Positions 32,994-41,502 are shown, counted from the first letter of the stretch. The stretch: DNA of 64,000 nt from Brevundimonas sp. AAP58 (GCF_001295975.1 NZ_LJHU01000018.1:1-64000), one strand, 5' to 3'. Notes: generated by a model from the sequence alone, not told the origin. Made by a program: numbers and translations.

Positions 32994-34070
32994 TCAGAAC
33001 CAGGCCTTCAAGCCGACGACGAACCGGGTGTGCTCAGGCTCTCCGCCCGCCGCGCGAGTGAAATCGGCAGTGTCGCCGAGCTCCCGGCTCCATTCCACGC
33101 CGATGTAAGGCGCGAACTCCTTGGCGATCTCATAGCGCAATCGCACGCCAGCCTCGACATGGGTGAAGCCCGAGCCCAGACCGAGCTCCAGCACGTCGGA
33201 GGCCGAGGCCTCGATCTCGACGCGCGGCTGCAGGATCAGGCGCTGGGTGATGCGCTGGTCGTACTCGGCCTCGACCCGCGCGGTCAGGTCGCCCTCGGTC
33301 GACAGGAAGGCGGCGGCGTCGAACTCCCACCAGTAGGGGGCCAGGCCCTGAAGCCCGAGCACCAGATGCGTCGGATCCTCGCCGTCCTCGCGGAAGTCCT
33401 GGCGCAACCCGGCCTGCACGTCCCAGAAGGGCGAAATGGCGCGGCTGTAGAGCGCCTGAACCTCGCCCTCGACCTCGCCGTCGAAGTCGCCTTCACCTTC
33501 GGACTTCCACCAGAAGCGGTTGATGTCGCCGCCGGTCCAGCCCGCGACGTCCCAGGTCCAGCCTTCCTCGCCGTCGTCGAAGCCGACTTCCAGCCGGTCG
33601 ATGATAACGGCGGTGGCGCGCACGTCGCCGTTCTCGCGCCTCAGGATGTCGCGGGCGCCGGCCATCTGGTCCGCTCCCCAGATGGCGTCGGCGGCATGGG
33701 CGGGGCCGGACAGGGCGGCGGGCGGCAGGGGCGGTTGCCTCGGCCGGCCCTCGTCATCCGCGCTGGTCGGCACGTCGGGCGGACCTCCGGCGGACTGGCG
33801 GCTCATATCATGACCTGCGTGAGGGTCGTTCTGGGCCGGCATCGCGTGACCCGCGTGAGGATCAGCGGCCTGAGAGGGTGCGCCCATGTCGTGCCCGGCG
33901 TGCGGATCAGCGGCCTGAGCCGGCGCGGGTATGGCGTGTCCCGCATGCGGATCAGCCGCAGGAGTCTGAGTCGGCGGTCGGGCGGGCGTCGCATGATGGC
34001 TGTGGTCCTGGGCAGCCGCCGTCCCGGCGACCAGCAGCAGAGGGACGAGCGCGGTCATGAGGCGGATCAT
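32994..34070 (-). CDS. copB: Outer-membrane copper resistance protein CopB
   Basis: 358 residues. Signal peptide MIRLMTALVPLLLVAGTAAAQ. Residues about 25-95 are a copper-binding low-complexity region with four repeats around DPHAGHxM/I. The C-terminal part (about 130-358) is an outer-membrane beta barrel (FWWKSEGEGDFDGEVEGEVQALYSRAISPFWDVQAGLRQDF ... RFVVGLKAWF, ending in the barrel phenylalanine). CopB sequesters or transports copper at the outer membrane. Start ATG 34070 overlaps the copA stop (ATGA); longer frames lie inside copA. Confidence 0.93.
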   Translation of the reverse strand: MIRLMTALVPLLLVAGTAAAQDHSHHATPARPPTQTPAADPHAGHAIPAPAQAADPHAGHDMGAPSQAADPHAGHAMPAQNDPHAGHDMSRQSAGGPPDVPTSADDEGRPRQPPLPPAALSGPAHAADAIWGADQMAGARDILRRENGDVRATAVIIDRLEVGFDDGEEGWTWDVAGWTGGDINRFWWKSEGEGDFDGEVEGEVQALYSRAISPFWDVQAGLRQDFREDGEDPTHLVLGLQGLAPYWWEFDAAAFLSTEGDLTARVEAEYDQRITQRLILQPRVEIEASASDVLELGLGSGFTHVEAGVRLRYEIAKEFAPYIGVEWSRELGDTADFTRAAGGEPEHTRFVVGLKAWF

Positions 34071-35863
34071 GACGCCGCTCCATCCAGCGGGCGGACGGTG
34101 ACGACGTTGAACATGCCCGCGTGCATGTGCATCAGCATGTGGCAGTGGAAGGCCCAGTCGCCGGGCGCATCCGCCGTCAGGTCGAAGGTCACCTTGGACC
34201 CCGGCGCGACATTGACCGTGTGCTTCAGCGGCTGATGCCCGGGCGGGCCGCCCGTCACCAGCTCGAAGAAGTGGCCGTGCAGGTGGATGGGGTGGGCCAT
34301 CATGGTGTCGTTGACCAGGGTCACCCGCACCCGTTCGTTCCGCTCGAAACGGATCGGCTCGACGATCTCTGAGAACTTGCGCCCGTCGAAGCCCCACATG
34401 AACCGTTCCATGTTGCCGGTCAGGTGGATTTCCAGCGCGCGCGACGGCGGCCTCTGGTCCTTGTTGGGGGCGAGCGACACCAGGTCGGTGTAGACCAGCA
34501 CCCGGTGCGGGACGTCCTCCAGCCCCATGGGCCGCTCGCCCAGGCGGTTGGCCGGGTCCGACGAGATCATGTCCACCCCGACGCCGACCGCCATGCCGGC
34601 GGGGGCGTTGTCCGGGTTGCGCATGTCGTGGGCCATGCCCTCGTGCCCCACGGCAGAATGATCCATCGACGCGGCGGCCGGCGCGCCGTGTTCCATGGCG
34701 GAATGATCCATTCCGTGACCCATGGCCGAGTGGTCCATGCCCGCCATGCCACCCATGCCCATGTCGCGCATGGTGAGCGTCGGAACCTGGCGCAGCGGCG
34801 GAACCTCGGCCGTCAGGCCCAGCCGGGGCGCCAGCGTCGCCCGCGCCATGCCGGAGCGATCCACGGACTCGGCGACCAGGGTGTAGGCGCGGTCGTCCAT
34901 GGGCCGGACGATGACGTCATAGGTCTCGGCGACCGAGATCTGGAACTCGTCGGTCTCGACGGGGCGCACGTTCTCGCCGTCGGCATTGACCACCGTCATG
35001 GCCAGGCCCGGGACGCGGACGTTGAAGATCGACATGGCCGAGGCGTTGATGACCCTCAGCCGAACCCGCTCGCCGGGGCGGAACAGGCCGGTCCAGTTCT
35101 CGGCCGGGCCATGGCCGTTGACCAGATAGGTGTAGGTCGTGCCGTTGACGTCGGCGATGTCGCGCGGGTCCATCCGCATCTGGCCCCACATCCGGCGGTC
35201 GGCCAGCGACATGCCGTCCTCGCCGGACAGCAGGCCCGACAGGGTCGTGCGCGACTGGTTGAAGTAGCCGGGGCTCTTCTTCAGGCGGTCCAGAATCTCG
35301 TGCGGATGCAGGAAGCTCCAGTCCGACAGGACGATCACATGCTCGCGGTCGTAAGCCACCGGATCGGCCCCTGCCGGGTCGATGATCAGCGGCCCGTAGT
35401 GGCCCATCGCCTCCTGCAGGTTGGAGTGGCTGTGGTACCAGAAGGTGCCCGACTGGATGACCGGGAACTCGTACTCGAACGTCTCGCCCGGCCGGATGCC
35501 GGGAAAGCTGACGCCGGGCACCCCGTCCATGTGGAAGGGCAGCAGCACGCCGTGCCAGTGGATCGAGGTGTCTTCGTCCAGGGTGTTGGTCACCGACAGC
35601 CGAGCCCTTTGGCCTTCGCGCAACCGGATCAGCGGCGCGGGCAGGGTCCCGTTGACGGTGATCGCATGGCCTGTCCGGCCGCCGACGGTGAAGGGCGAGT
35701 GGCCGACGCTGAGGCGCACGTCCGGGCCTTCCAGCGTCGGCAGATCGGCGCGCAGGCCCGGCGATCCGGTCTGCGCCCAGACGGGCAGCAGGCCCTGCAC
35801 CGCCCAGGCCGTCGCTGCGCCGCCCAGTCCCATCAAAAGTCCTCGGCGATTTCGGTCGATCAT
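34067..35863 (-). CDS. copA: Periplasmic multicopper oxidase CopA
   Basis: 598 residues. Tat signal with DRNRRGLLMGLGGAATAWA. Three cupredoxin domains hold all four copper motifs: HWHGVLLPFHMDG, FWYHSHSNLQEAMG, HPIHLHGHFFELV and HCHMLMHMHAGM. A Met/His-rich insert (about 365-425; MGMGGMAGMDHSAMGHGMDHS) is typical of PcoA/CopA and supplies Cu(I) binding. It oxidises Cu(I) to less toxic Cu(II) in the periplasm. First gene of the copA-copB-copC-like-DUF411 operon, downstream of a MerR-type operator at 35893-35924. Confidence 0.96.
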   Translation of the reverse strand: MIDRNRRGLLMGLGGAATAWAVQGLLPVWAQTGSPGLRADLPTLEGPDVRLSVGHSPFTVGGRTGHAITVNGTLPAPLIRLREGQRARLSVTNTLDEDTSIHWHGVLLPFHMDGVPGVSFPGIRPGETFEYEFPVIQSGTFWYHSHSNLQEAMGHYGPLIIDPAGADPVAYDREHVIVLSDWSFLHPHEILDRLKKSPGYFNQSRTTLSGLLSGEDGMSLADRRMWGQMRMDPRDIADVNGTTYTYLVNGHGPAENWTGLFRPGERVRLRVINASAMSIFNVRVPGLAMTVVNADGENVRPVETDEFQISVAETYDVIVRPMDDRAYTLVAESVDRSGMARATLAPRLGLTAEVPPLRQVPTLTMRDMGMGGMAGMDHSAMGHGMDHSAMEHGAPAAASMDHSAVGHEGMAHDMRNPDNAPAGMAVGVGVDMISSDPANRLGERPMGLEDVPHRVLVYTDLVSLAPNKDQRPPSRALEIHLTGNMERFMWGFDGRKFSEIVEPIRFERNERVRVTLVNDTMMAHPIHLHGHFFELVTGGPPGHQPLKHTVNVAPGSKVTFDLTADAPGDWAFHCHMLMHMHAGMFNVVTVRPLDGAAS

Positions 35864-35892
35864 GGCGTAGGGTCTCGATTCCAGTTGGCGCA

Positions 35893-35924
35893 GACTTGCA
35901 CTGCGTACATTGGTACAGAGTCAA
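35893..35924 (-). promoter_or_regulatory. MerR/CueR-type operator of the copA operon
   Basis: On the minus strand: -35 TTGACT (35919-35924), dyad GTAC-CAAT-GTAC with imperfect flanking CT/AG (35901-35918), then a -10 region around CAAGTC after a 19-20 base spacer. Same architecture as the two operators beside merR, but a weaker dyad. Confidence 0.65.
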
Positions 35925-35979
35925 CGATACGACCTGCGACCGACTGTCTCCTCACCCCTACGCCCGTTCGGAGCCGATG

Positions 35980-36459
35980 ATGACCCGCCTGATCCTCGCC
36001 GCCCTTCTGGGCCTCGTCGCCGTGCCGGCCTCGGCGCACGACCGTCCGACCGCCCCGGCGGTCGCCCAGGCGGCCGACGCCGCCACGGCCCCGGCCATCG
36101 CGGTCGTGGACGCCTTCCACGCGGCCCTGCGCTCGGGCGACGCAGACGCCGTTCTGGCGCTGCTGACCGAGGACGTGGTCGTCCTGGAAACCGGGGGCGC
36201 GGAACGCTCGCGCGAGGAATACGCTGGTCATCACCTGCCCGCCGACATGACCTTCGCCGCCGCCACGACCGACGAGGTCACGCGCCGCGCCGCCTGGGTC
36301 GAGGGCGAAATCGCCTGGGTCCTGACCGAAGGACGGACCACCGGCACCTTCAACGACCGGCCGATCAACAGCCTGGGCGCCGAGACGATGATCCTGCATC
36401 GCACGGCCGACGGCTGGCGCATCCGCCACATCCACTGGTCGTCACGGAACGCGCGCTGA
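35980..36459 (+). CDS. Exported NTF2-like (DUF4440/SnoaL-type) protein
   Basis: 159 residues. Signal peptide MTRLILAALLGLVAVPASA. The mature part is one NTF2-like domain: AVVDAFHAALRSGDADAVLALLTEDVVVLETGG at its start and DGWRIRHIHWSSR at its end, the usual DUF4440 pattern. Such proteins are common passengers in copper-resistance islands next to copA; the function is unknown. ATG 35980 has GGAG six bases upstream (35970-35973); ATG 35977 is the alternative. Divergent from copA and convergent with copD. Confidence 0.85.
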   Translation: MTRLILAALLGLVAVPASAHDRPTAPAVAQAADAATAPAIAVVDAFHAALRSGDADAVLALLTEDVVVLETGGAERSREEYAGHHLPADMTFAAATTDEVTRRAAWVEGEIAWVLTEGRTTGTFNDRPINSLGAETMILHRTADGWRIRHIHWSSRNAR

Positions 36460-36462
36460 TCC

Positions 36463-37371
36463 TCACATCGAGGCCGGCGGCATCTGGACGCCCATCGCCG
36501 CGACGAGACCCAGCAGGAGGATCCCGGCCGCCATCTCCACGCCCACGCTGACCCGCAGGCCGCGAACCGCCTCGCCGGTGTCCGCGCCGGCCTCGATCGC
36601 CCGCTCCAGGGCCGGGGTCAGGGTGTAGCGGTTGTGCGAGGCGAGCCAGACCATGATCGTGAACAGCAGCAGCTTTGCGAACAGCAGCTGCCCCCACGTC
36701 GTGCTGGCGAGCTGGTCGGCCCCTTGCATGCCGACGAGGAAGGCGGTGTTCACCATCCCGGTCAGGGTGAGCGCGAGCACGGCCAGCGTCCCCACGGACC
36801 CGAACCCGGCCAGCGATCGCGCGGAGGCCTCGACATCGCCGGGGTCGCGGCGCGCCAGCATCAGGCAGAAGCCCGCCAGCGCCCCCAGCCACACGGCGGC
36901 GGCGAGGGCATGGATGACGTCGGCGACCAGATGGACCAGCCCGGCCGCGCCCTCGCTCGACGCCCCGTGGCCGCTCCAGGCGAAACTGGCGGTGGCTCCG
37001 GCAAACGCCACAGCGGCCATCACCGTCATCACACGTTGCCCCCGGCCCGCGAGCAGAAGGATCACCCCGAGCAAGCCAAGACCGGCGCGGGCGAGATGCG
37101 CTATCCCCAGGCTTGTCGACTGGATGACATAGCCGATCGCCGCCACGTCCAGCGCCGCGCTCCATCCGCCAGCCATCATGGCGGTCTGGGCCAGAAGGCC
37201 GCCGACCGCACCGACTGCCAGCAGCAGTCCGGCGAGCACGGCCGTACAGCGACGCGTCGTCTCCCCGGAGGCCGCGCGGGCGTGGAGTTGGAACAGCGGC
37301 AAGCCCAGAGCGACCACGGCGGCGGCGAACTGAAGCCACCGCAGGACGACGACGGTCAGCTCGATCGGCAC
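36463..37371 (-). CDS. copD: Copper transport membrane protein CopD
   Basis: 302 residues, eight or so transmembrane helices with CopD hallmarks: LVHLVADVIHALAAAVWLGALAGF (paired His/Trp in one helix), and FAKLLLFTIMVWLASHNRYTLTP in the next. CopD with CopC imports copper across the inner membrane. GTG start at 37371, one base after the copC stop, so they are coupled. It converges on the NTF2-like gene with a 3-base gap. Confidence 0.92.
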   Translation of the reverse strand: MPIELTVVVLRWLQFAAAVVALGLPLFQLHARAASGETTRRCTAVLAGLLLAVGAVGGLLAQTAMMAGGWSAALDVAAIGYVIQSTSLGIAHLARAGLGLLGVILLLAGRGQRVMTVMAAVAFAGATASFAWSGHGASSEGAAGLVHLVADVIHALAAAVWLGALAGFCLMLARRDPGDVEASARSLAGFGSVGTLAVLALTLTGMVNTAFLVGMQGADQLASTTWGQLLFAKLLLFTIMVWLASHNRYTLTPALERAIEAGADTGEAVRGLRVSVGVEMAAGILLLGLVAAMGVQMPPASM

Positions 37372-37372
37372 G

Positions 37373-37732
37373 TCAGCGTACGGTGAAGCTGTAGTTTCCG
37401 GTCATCCGATGCCCATCGGCTGCCGCGATCGCCCACGTCACCCGATAGGTCCCGGCCGGCAGCGGCGTGGAGAACGAGCCGCCCAGCGTCTTGCCGTCCT
37501 CAGACACCGTCTTGGTCAAGACGACGGCGCGCCCCCGTCCATCCTCGACCTCAACAGTCGAGAAAGGTGCAGCGAACCGCTCGCTGAAGGTCAACGCGAC
37601 AGTACGCGGAGCACTGACGGTCGCTCCGTCAGCAGGCGTCGCGGCGACAAGTCGAGCGTGCGCCGCGACTGGAGACGCGGAAGCGGCCAGTGCCGCCACG
37701 CCGGCAAAGAACAGAATGCGATTGGAGAACAC
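37373..37732 (-). CDS. copC: Periplasmic copper-binding protein CopC
   Basis: 119 residues. Signal peptide ending ...SPVAA, then mature N-terminus HARLVAATPADGATVSAP, giving the N-terminal histidine that CopC uses for Cu(II). Further His in AADGHRMTGNYSFTVR at the C-terminus. The beta-barrel length is canonical. GTG start at 37732. Forms a two-gene unit with copD. No MerR-type operator is visible upstream (37733-37890), so its regulation differs from the copA operon. Confidence 0.93.
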   Translation of the reverse strand: MFSNRILFFAGVAALAASASPVAAHARLVAATPADGATVSAPRTVALTFSERFAAPFSTVEVEDGRGRAVVLTKTVSEDGKTLGGSFSTPLPAGTYRVTWAIAAADGHRMTGNYSFTVR

Positions 37733-37890
37733 GTTTCAGAAGCCCTTTGTAAAGTGCGCAGGACCACCGGTCATCGGCACGGGTGACTGTCGCCTTGGAA
37801 GCCCGCTGATCGGCCGCTCTTGCCCCGACGATCTAACACATTCCGACAAGCGGACATTCTCGATGTCGTCCAGGAGCCTGATCTGGACCT

Positions 37891-38121
37891 TCACGGAACT
37901 CTGCTCATTAGCGGCTCATCCCTCGCCTGGTCCACCAGCGAATAGCGGGTGCTACGCCCACTGGCCTCGTCCTTGATCGGGATGCCGCGCTTCACGAGGT
38001 CGGTGATGTCGCGCAGGGCCGTGTCGGTGAAAACCTTGGTCTGAGCGGCCCACCAGAAGGTGGTCAGCTTGCTCTCGAAGCCGTCGACCGGACATGCTGC
38101 AGAAGCGATGTATTCGGGCAT
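37891..38121 (-). pseudogene. C-terminal remnant of a Fic-family (DUF4172-type) protein
   Basis: 76 residues whose middle, DGFESKLTTFWWAAQTKVFTDTALRDITDLVKRGIPIKDE followed by GRSTRYSL, matches the C-terminal winged-helix tail of Fic/DUF4172 AMPylator proteins. The catalytic Fic core (HxFx[D/E]GNGR) is missing upstream, where the tRNA-Val gene begins within 70 bases. Most likely what is left of a larger gene after a deletion next to the tRNA. Confidence 0.65.
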
Positions 38122-38186
38122 TCACCGCGCTCGCGGACCCCGCCGCCACAGAGCGTTCCGCAAAACTCTGATTTTATTGAAGAAAA

Positions 38187-38261
<75 letters not shown>

Positions 38262-38445
38262 GCCGTGGCGGGTCCGGCAAGGCCGGTCCGGGAAGGCGCG
38301 GTCTATAACCCGCCTGTCGCGCGCCTCGCAAGGGGCAATCCTGCGCTCAACCAGCGAGCCGCCGCATGGCGAGCGGTAGCGCGCTTAGGACGCGCTCAAG
38401 CCGCAAGCCACCGCGTGACGACCGGCAGCGTCATCAAGACGAGCA

Positions 38446-38805
38446 TCAGGCCGCAGCCACCATCCTCTCGACCTCGCTGACAAGGTCGCGCAGGTGGACG
38501 GGCTTGGACAGGACCTTGGCCTGGGGGCTGGCCTGGGCGGCGGACAGGGCGACGGCGGCGAAGCCCGTGATGAACATGATGCGCAGGCCCGGCTGGCGGG
38601 CAGCGGCGACGCGGGCGACCTCGATGCCGTCCGCGCCCGGCATGACGATGTCGGTCAGCAGAAGGTCGTAGGGGCCATGCTCGAGCGCATCGATGGCGTC
38701 GTCGCCGTTCTCGCAATCGACGACCTCGTGGCCGGCGCGTTCCAGCGCCCGGGTCAGGAAGCCCCGCAGGGAGCCGTCGTCTTCCGCCAGCAGGATGCGC
38801 GCCAT
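38446..38805 (-). CDS. cpdR: CpdR single-domain response regulator
   Basis: 119 residues, a bare receiver domain. Acidic pair ED-D near residues 8-10, phospho-acceptor D52 in LLLTDIVMPGADG, conserved Thr in FITGF and Lys in VLSKPVH. The N-terminus MARILLAEDDGSLRGFLTRALERAGHEVV closely follows Caulobacter CpdR. In its unphosphorylated form CpdR recruits ClpXP to the pole for CtrA and PdeA proteolysis, driven by the CckA-ChpT relay. Divergent from an N-formylglutamate amidohydrolase gene, an arrangement known in Caulobacter. ATG 38805 was chosen over the frame to 38835. Confidence 0.92.
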   Translation of the reverse strand: MARILLAEDDGSLRGFLTRALERAGHEVVDCENGDDAIDALEHGPYDLLLTDIVMPGADGIEVARVAAARQPGLRIMFITGFAAVALSAAQASPQAKVLSKPVHLRDLVSEVERMVAAA

Positions 38806-38918
38806 GCCCGATCGTTCCTCTCTCGTTGCGGCCACGCTAGGCCCAGAACGGTAAACCGGCGATGAAATTCGCTGTGTCGTGCAGGGCCGGTCTCGTGGCT
38901 GTTGGGGAAAAACAGTCT

Positions 38919-39797
38919 ATGGCGAGGACGATGACCGCGGCCCCCCTGACCGATCCGTCCGACAGCCCGCTGCCGTTCGTGGTGCAGCCCGCGATCGGCG
39001 CGCCCGGTCCGATGGTCTTCGCCTCGCCGCATTCCGGCGGCTGGACGCCCCAGGACATGGGGCACAGCCCCGCACTGTCGCCCATGACGCTGCGCAGCGC
39101 CGAGGATGTCGGCGTCGACCGTCTGGTCGCGGCAGGGCCACGCCACGGGGCTCCCCTGATCGCCGCGCGGGTGTCGCGAGCCTATATCGACCTGAACCGC
39201 GCGCCGGAGGAGATGGATGCGATCCTCATCGACGGGGTCGAGGGCGCCACCTCCGCCAAGGTGGCGGCGGGTTACGGGGTCATCCCGCGCCGGGCCGGCG
39301 ATGGCACCGCGCTCTATGGTCGGCGGCTGTCGGCGGAGGAGGCCCTGGTCCGTCTCGCGCGGGTCCACGCGCCTTACCATGCCGCGCTGGAGGCGCTGAT
39401 GATCGAAAGCCGTGCGCGGCATGGTCTCGCCCTTCTGATCGACTGGCACTCCATGCCCTCACGGGCGACGGGCGCGGGAAAGCGGGGAGCGCGCGGGGTC
39501 GATATCGTTCTCGGCGACCGGCACGGCGCGGCGACGCGCGCGGGTGTGACGCGACGGATCAGGGTCCTGTTCGAGGCCGAGGGCCTGACAGTCGCGCTCA
39601 ACACCCCCTATGCCGGGGGCTATGCCACCCAGCGCTGGGGCCGGCCGGACGAAGGGTTCCAGGCGGTACAGGTCGAGATCAACCGCGCCCTCTATCTGGA
39701 TGAGGCGACGCTGGAGCCGTCGGCGGACCACGACCGGTTCCAGGGTCTGCTGACGCGGGTGATCGAAGCCCTGTCGCGCGAGACCTGGCCGCGCTGA
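38919..39797 (+). CDS. N-formylglutamate amidohydrolase-family protein
   Basis: 292 residues from ATG 38919; ATG 38931 (MTAAPLTDPSD) is the other reasonable start, and the frame from 38862 lacks a ribosome-binding site. Family features: VFASPHSGGWTP, VDRLVAAGPRHGAPLIAARVSRAYIDLNR, LLIDWHSMPSRA, and EGLTVALNTPYAGGYATQRWG...VQVEINRALYLDE. The enzyme releases formate and glutamate from N-formylglutamate in histidine breakdown, but no hut gene is adjacent. Convergent with a candidate small RNA just downstream. Confidence 0.92.
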   Translation: MARTMTAAPLTDPSDSPLPFVVQPAIGAPGPMVFASPHSGGWTPQDMGHSPALSPMTLRSAEDVGVDRLVAAGPRHGAPLIAARVSRAYIDLNRAPEEMDAILIDGVEGATSAKVAAGYGVIPRRAGDGTALYGRRLSAEEALVRLARVHAPYHAALEALMIESRARHGLALLIDWHSMPSRATGAGKRGARGVDIVLGDRHGAATRAGVTRRIRVLFEAEGLTVALNTPYAGGYATQRWGRPDEGFQAVQVEINRALYLDEATLEPSADHDRFQGLLTRVIEALSRETWPR

Positions 39798-39802
39798 GCC
39801 CG

Positions 39803-39829
39803 AAAAAAAGCCGCGCCCGAGGGCGCGGC
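39803..39829 (-). terminator. Intrinsic terminator of the candidate sRNA
   Basis: Nine-base-pair GC stem (39810-39818 with 39821-39829) followed on the minus strand by seven T (39803-39809). The strong T-run is on the minus strand only, so the terminator serves minus-strand transcription rather than the amidohydrolase gene. Confidence 0.85.
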
Positions 39830-39885
39830 ATAAAAGTCTATAGGGAGGAAACGCCCAGGAAGGGCAAGACGCCCGGAGGCGTCGG
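39803..39885 (-). ncRNA. Candidate small RNA with anti-Shine-Dalgarno loop
   Basis: Minus strand. Promoter TTGACG (39914-39919), 17 bases, TAACTT (39891-39896), putting the start near 39884. The RNA would fold as hairpin 1 GACGCC-TCCG-GGCGTC (39868-39883), hairpin 2 GCCC-TTCCT-GGGC (39853-39865), an unpaired UUCCUCCCUA stretch (39841-39850), and a nine-base-pair terminator stem GCCGCGCCC/GGGCGCGGC (39810-39829) with seven U. No reading frame uses this region. The single-stranded CCUCCC is complementary to Shine-Dalgarno sequences, as in several alphaproteobacterial trans-acting sRNAs. Confidence 0.7.
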
Positions 39886-39890
39886 TTCTC

Positions 39891-39919
39891 AAGTTAGGTT
39901 GCAATGCACAATACGTCAA
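39891..39919 (-). promoter_or_regulatory. Promoter of the candidate sRNA
   Basis: TTGACG (39914-39919), 17-base spacer and TAACTT (39891-39896) on the minus strand. It is one of the better sigma70-like pairs in the window and has no protein gene to serve other than the small RNA. Confidence 0.6.
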
Positions 39920-40046
39920 GACGGATCGATGAACCCGGCATCACGCCGCGTTACAACGCATTCATGCCATCAGGCCGCCATGTAATCGCTTTCATCGCAA
40001 AAGCCTTCCCCGACCCGCGCCGCTAGAGATTGCTGCATTGCAAAAA

Positions 40047-40748
40047 CTATGAAGCCGAAGACCGGTCCGACTCGATCAGGCGGCGGGCCGTTCGGATGGC
40101 GCGGGCCGCCGGTGATCCGGACTGACGCCAGACCAGCAGGGCGAAGGCCGACACCACGCCGGCGCACAGCCACAGCGGCCCGAACAGCCAGGCTGCGGCC
40201 GCGAGCGCGAAGTAATAGCCTCTCACGCCCTGACTGAAGGCACCCAGGGCCGGGTTCAGCACATCCGCCGTGGCCTGGCCAAAGGCGTCACGGTCGGCCT
40301 CGGTCGTGATCTCGGGCGCAGCACCGATCATGGCGAGCGCATAGTTCATCTGTCGGATGGACCAGATGAAATCGAGCAGACCCCGCGCCAGGCACAGCAG
40401 CACCAGCCCCAGCTTGGCCTCCAGAAGCGGCAGGGGCACATCCTCCGCCCCGACCGCCGAAAAGCCCTGCAACGCCTGATCGCCACCGAACAGCACGCTG
40501 GCCACGCCCGCGATCAGCAGCAGGTTGGACGAGGCGAAAAAGGAACCGGAGTTGATGGAATGGCCCAGAAGCTGGCTGTCCAGGAGCCGCACCTCTCTCC
40601 GGGTCATCGCGGTCATCCACGCGTGACGGACGGTCAGCATGTCTTCGTTCAGGGAGCCGCTGCGCCGCGCCAACACACTCAGAAGGGGTCCGTAGCCCAG
40701 CCAGCACAGGAAGAAGAGCGCCAGGCCCAGCCAGTCGAAAAAGCTCAT
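40047..40748 (-). CDS. DUF599-family membrane protein
   Basis: 233 residues from ATG 40748. Four predicted helices: FFDWLGLALFFLCWLGYGPLL, SNLLLIAGVASVLFGG, LGLVLLCLARGLLDFIWSIRQMNYALAMIG and YYFALAAAAWLFGPLWLCAGV. The RRSGSLNEDMLTVRHAWMTAMTRREVRLLDSQLLGH segment after helix 1 is characteristic of DUF599. Function unknown; members are widespread in proteobacteria. The start moved six codons in from 40766, to the usual MSFFDW. Confidence 0.85.
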   Translation of the reverse strand: MSFFDWLGLALFFLCWLGYGPLLSVLARRSGSLNEDMLTVRHAWMTAMTRREVRLLDSQLLGHSINSGSFFASSNLLLIAGVASVLFGGDQALQGFSAVGAEDVPLPLLEAKLGLVLLCLARGLLDFIWSIRQMNYALAMIGAAPEITTEADRDAFGQATADVLNPALGAFSQGVRGYYFALAAAAWLFGPLWLCAGVVSAFALLVWRQSGSPAARAIRTARRLIESDRSSAS

Positions 40749-40860
40749 CTCGGCCTGCGCCTCCAAGCCCGCGTCACCGCCCGCGCTTGCCGCGAGGCTC
40801 TGACCGGCTTATCACGCCCAGCCTTCTTTCGCAGTCGCACAATCATTCGGGGCCACCGCC

Positions 40861-41436
40861 ATGAACCTTGACGCCATTCCCGTCGGTCCCAACCCGCCCT
40901 GGGACCTGAACGTCGTGATCGAGATCCCGCAAGGCGGTCTGCCGGTGAAGTACGAGATGGACAAGGCGTCCGGCGCCCTGTTCGTGGACCGCTTCCTGCA
41001 CACGGCCATGTACTATCCAGGCAACTACGGCTTCGTGCCCCACACCCTGGCCGACGACGGCGACCCCTGCGATGTCATCGTGCTGAACCCGACGCCGGTG
41101 GTGCCGGGCTGCGTCATCCGCTCGCGTCCGATCGGGGTGCTGATGATGGAGGACGAAGCCGGCGGCGACGACAAGATCCTGGCCGTGCCGGTCGACGCCC
41201 TGCATCCCTATTACACGGACATCGCCAGCTATCGGCAGCTGCCGACCATCATGGTCGAGCAGATCGAGCACTTCTTTACCCGCTACAAGGACCTGGAGAA
41301 GAACAAGTCGGTGCGGGTCAAGCGCTGGGGCGACGCGGGCGAGGCCGCCGAGTTGATCGCGCGCGGTGTGGTCGCGCATCGCGAGGCCGAGGCCGAGGCC
41401 AAGAAGGCGGGCGGCAAGGCGGCCAATGCCGCGTGA
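40861..41436 (+). CDS. ppa: Inorganic pyrophosphatase (family I)
   Basis: 191 residues. Hydrolyses pyrophosphate to drive biosynthesis. The family I hexameric core is complete: NVVIEIPQGGLPVKYEMDKASGALFVDRFLHTAMYYPGNYGFVPHTL, active-site LADDGDPCDVIVL with its three aspartates, and DKILAVPVD near residue 100. A cysteine replaces the usual hydrophobic residue in DGDPxDV. A lysine/alanine-rich tail (EAEAEAKKAGGKAANAA) extends the normal length by about 15 residues. Followed by a strong terminator. Confidence 0.96.
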   Translation: MNLDAIPVGPNPPWDLNVVIEIPQGGLPVKYEMDKASGALFVDRFLHTAMYYPGNYGFVPHTLADDGDPCDVIVLNPTPVVPGCVIRSRPIGVLMMEDEAGGDDKILAVPVDALHPYYTDIASYRQLPTIMVEQIEHFFTRYKDLEKNKSVRVKRWGDAGEAAELIARGVVAHREAEAEAKKAGGKAANAA

Positions 41437-41465
41437 ACCGCGGCCCTCATGGCTGAAAGGACGTA

Positions 41466-41498
41466 GGGCCGGAGCGGGATCACCGCTCCGGCCCTTTT
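41466..41498 (+). terminator. Rho-independent terminator after ppa
   Basis: Perfect twelve-base stem GGGCCGGAGCGG / CCGCTCCGGCCC with a five-base loop, then TTTT. It separates ppa from the convergent peptidase gene. Confidence 0.9.
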
Positions 41499-41502
41499 CA
41501 TG

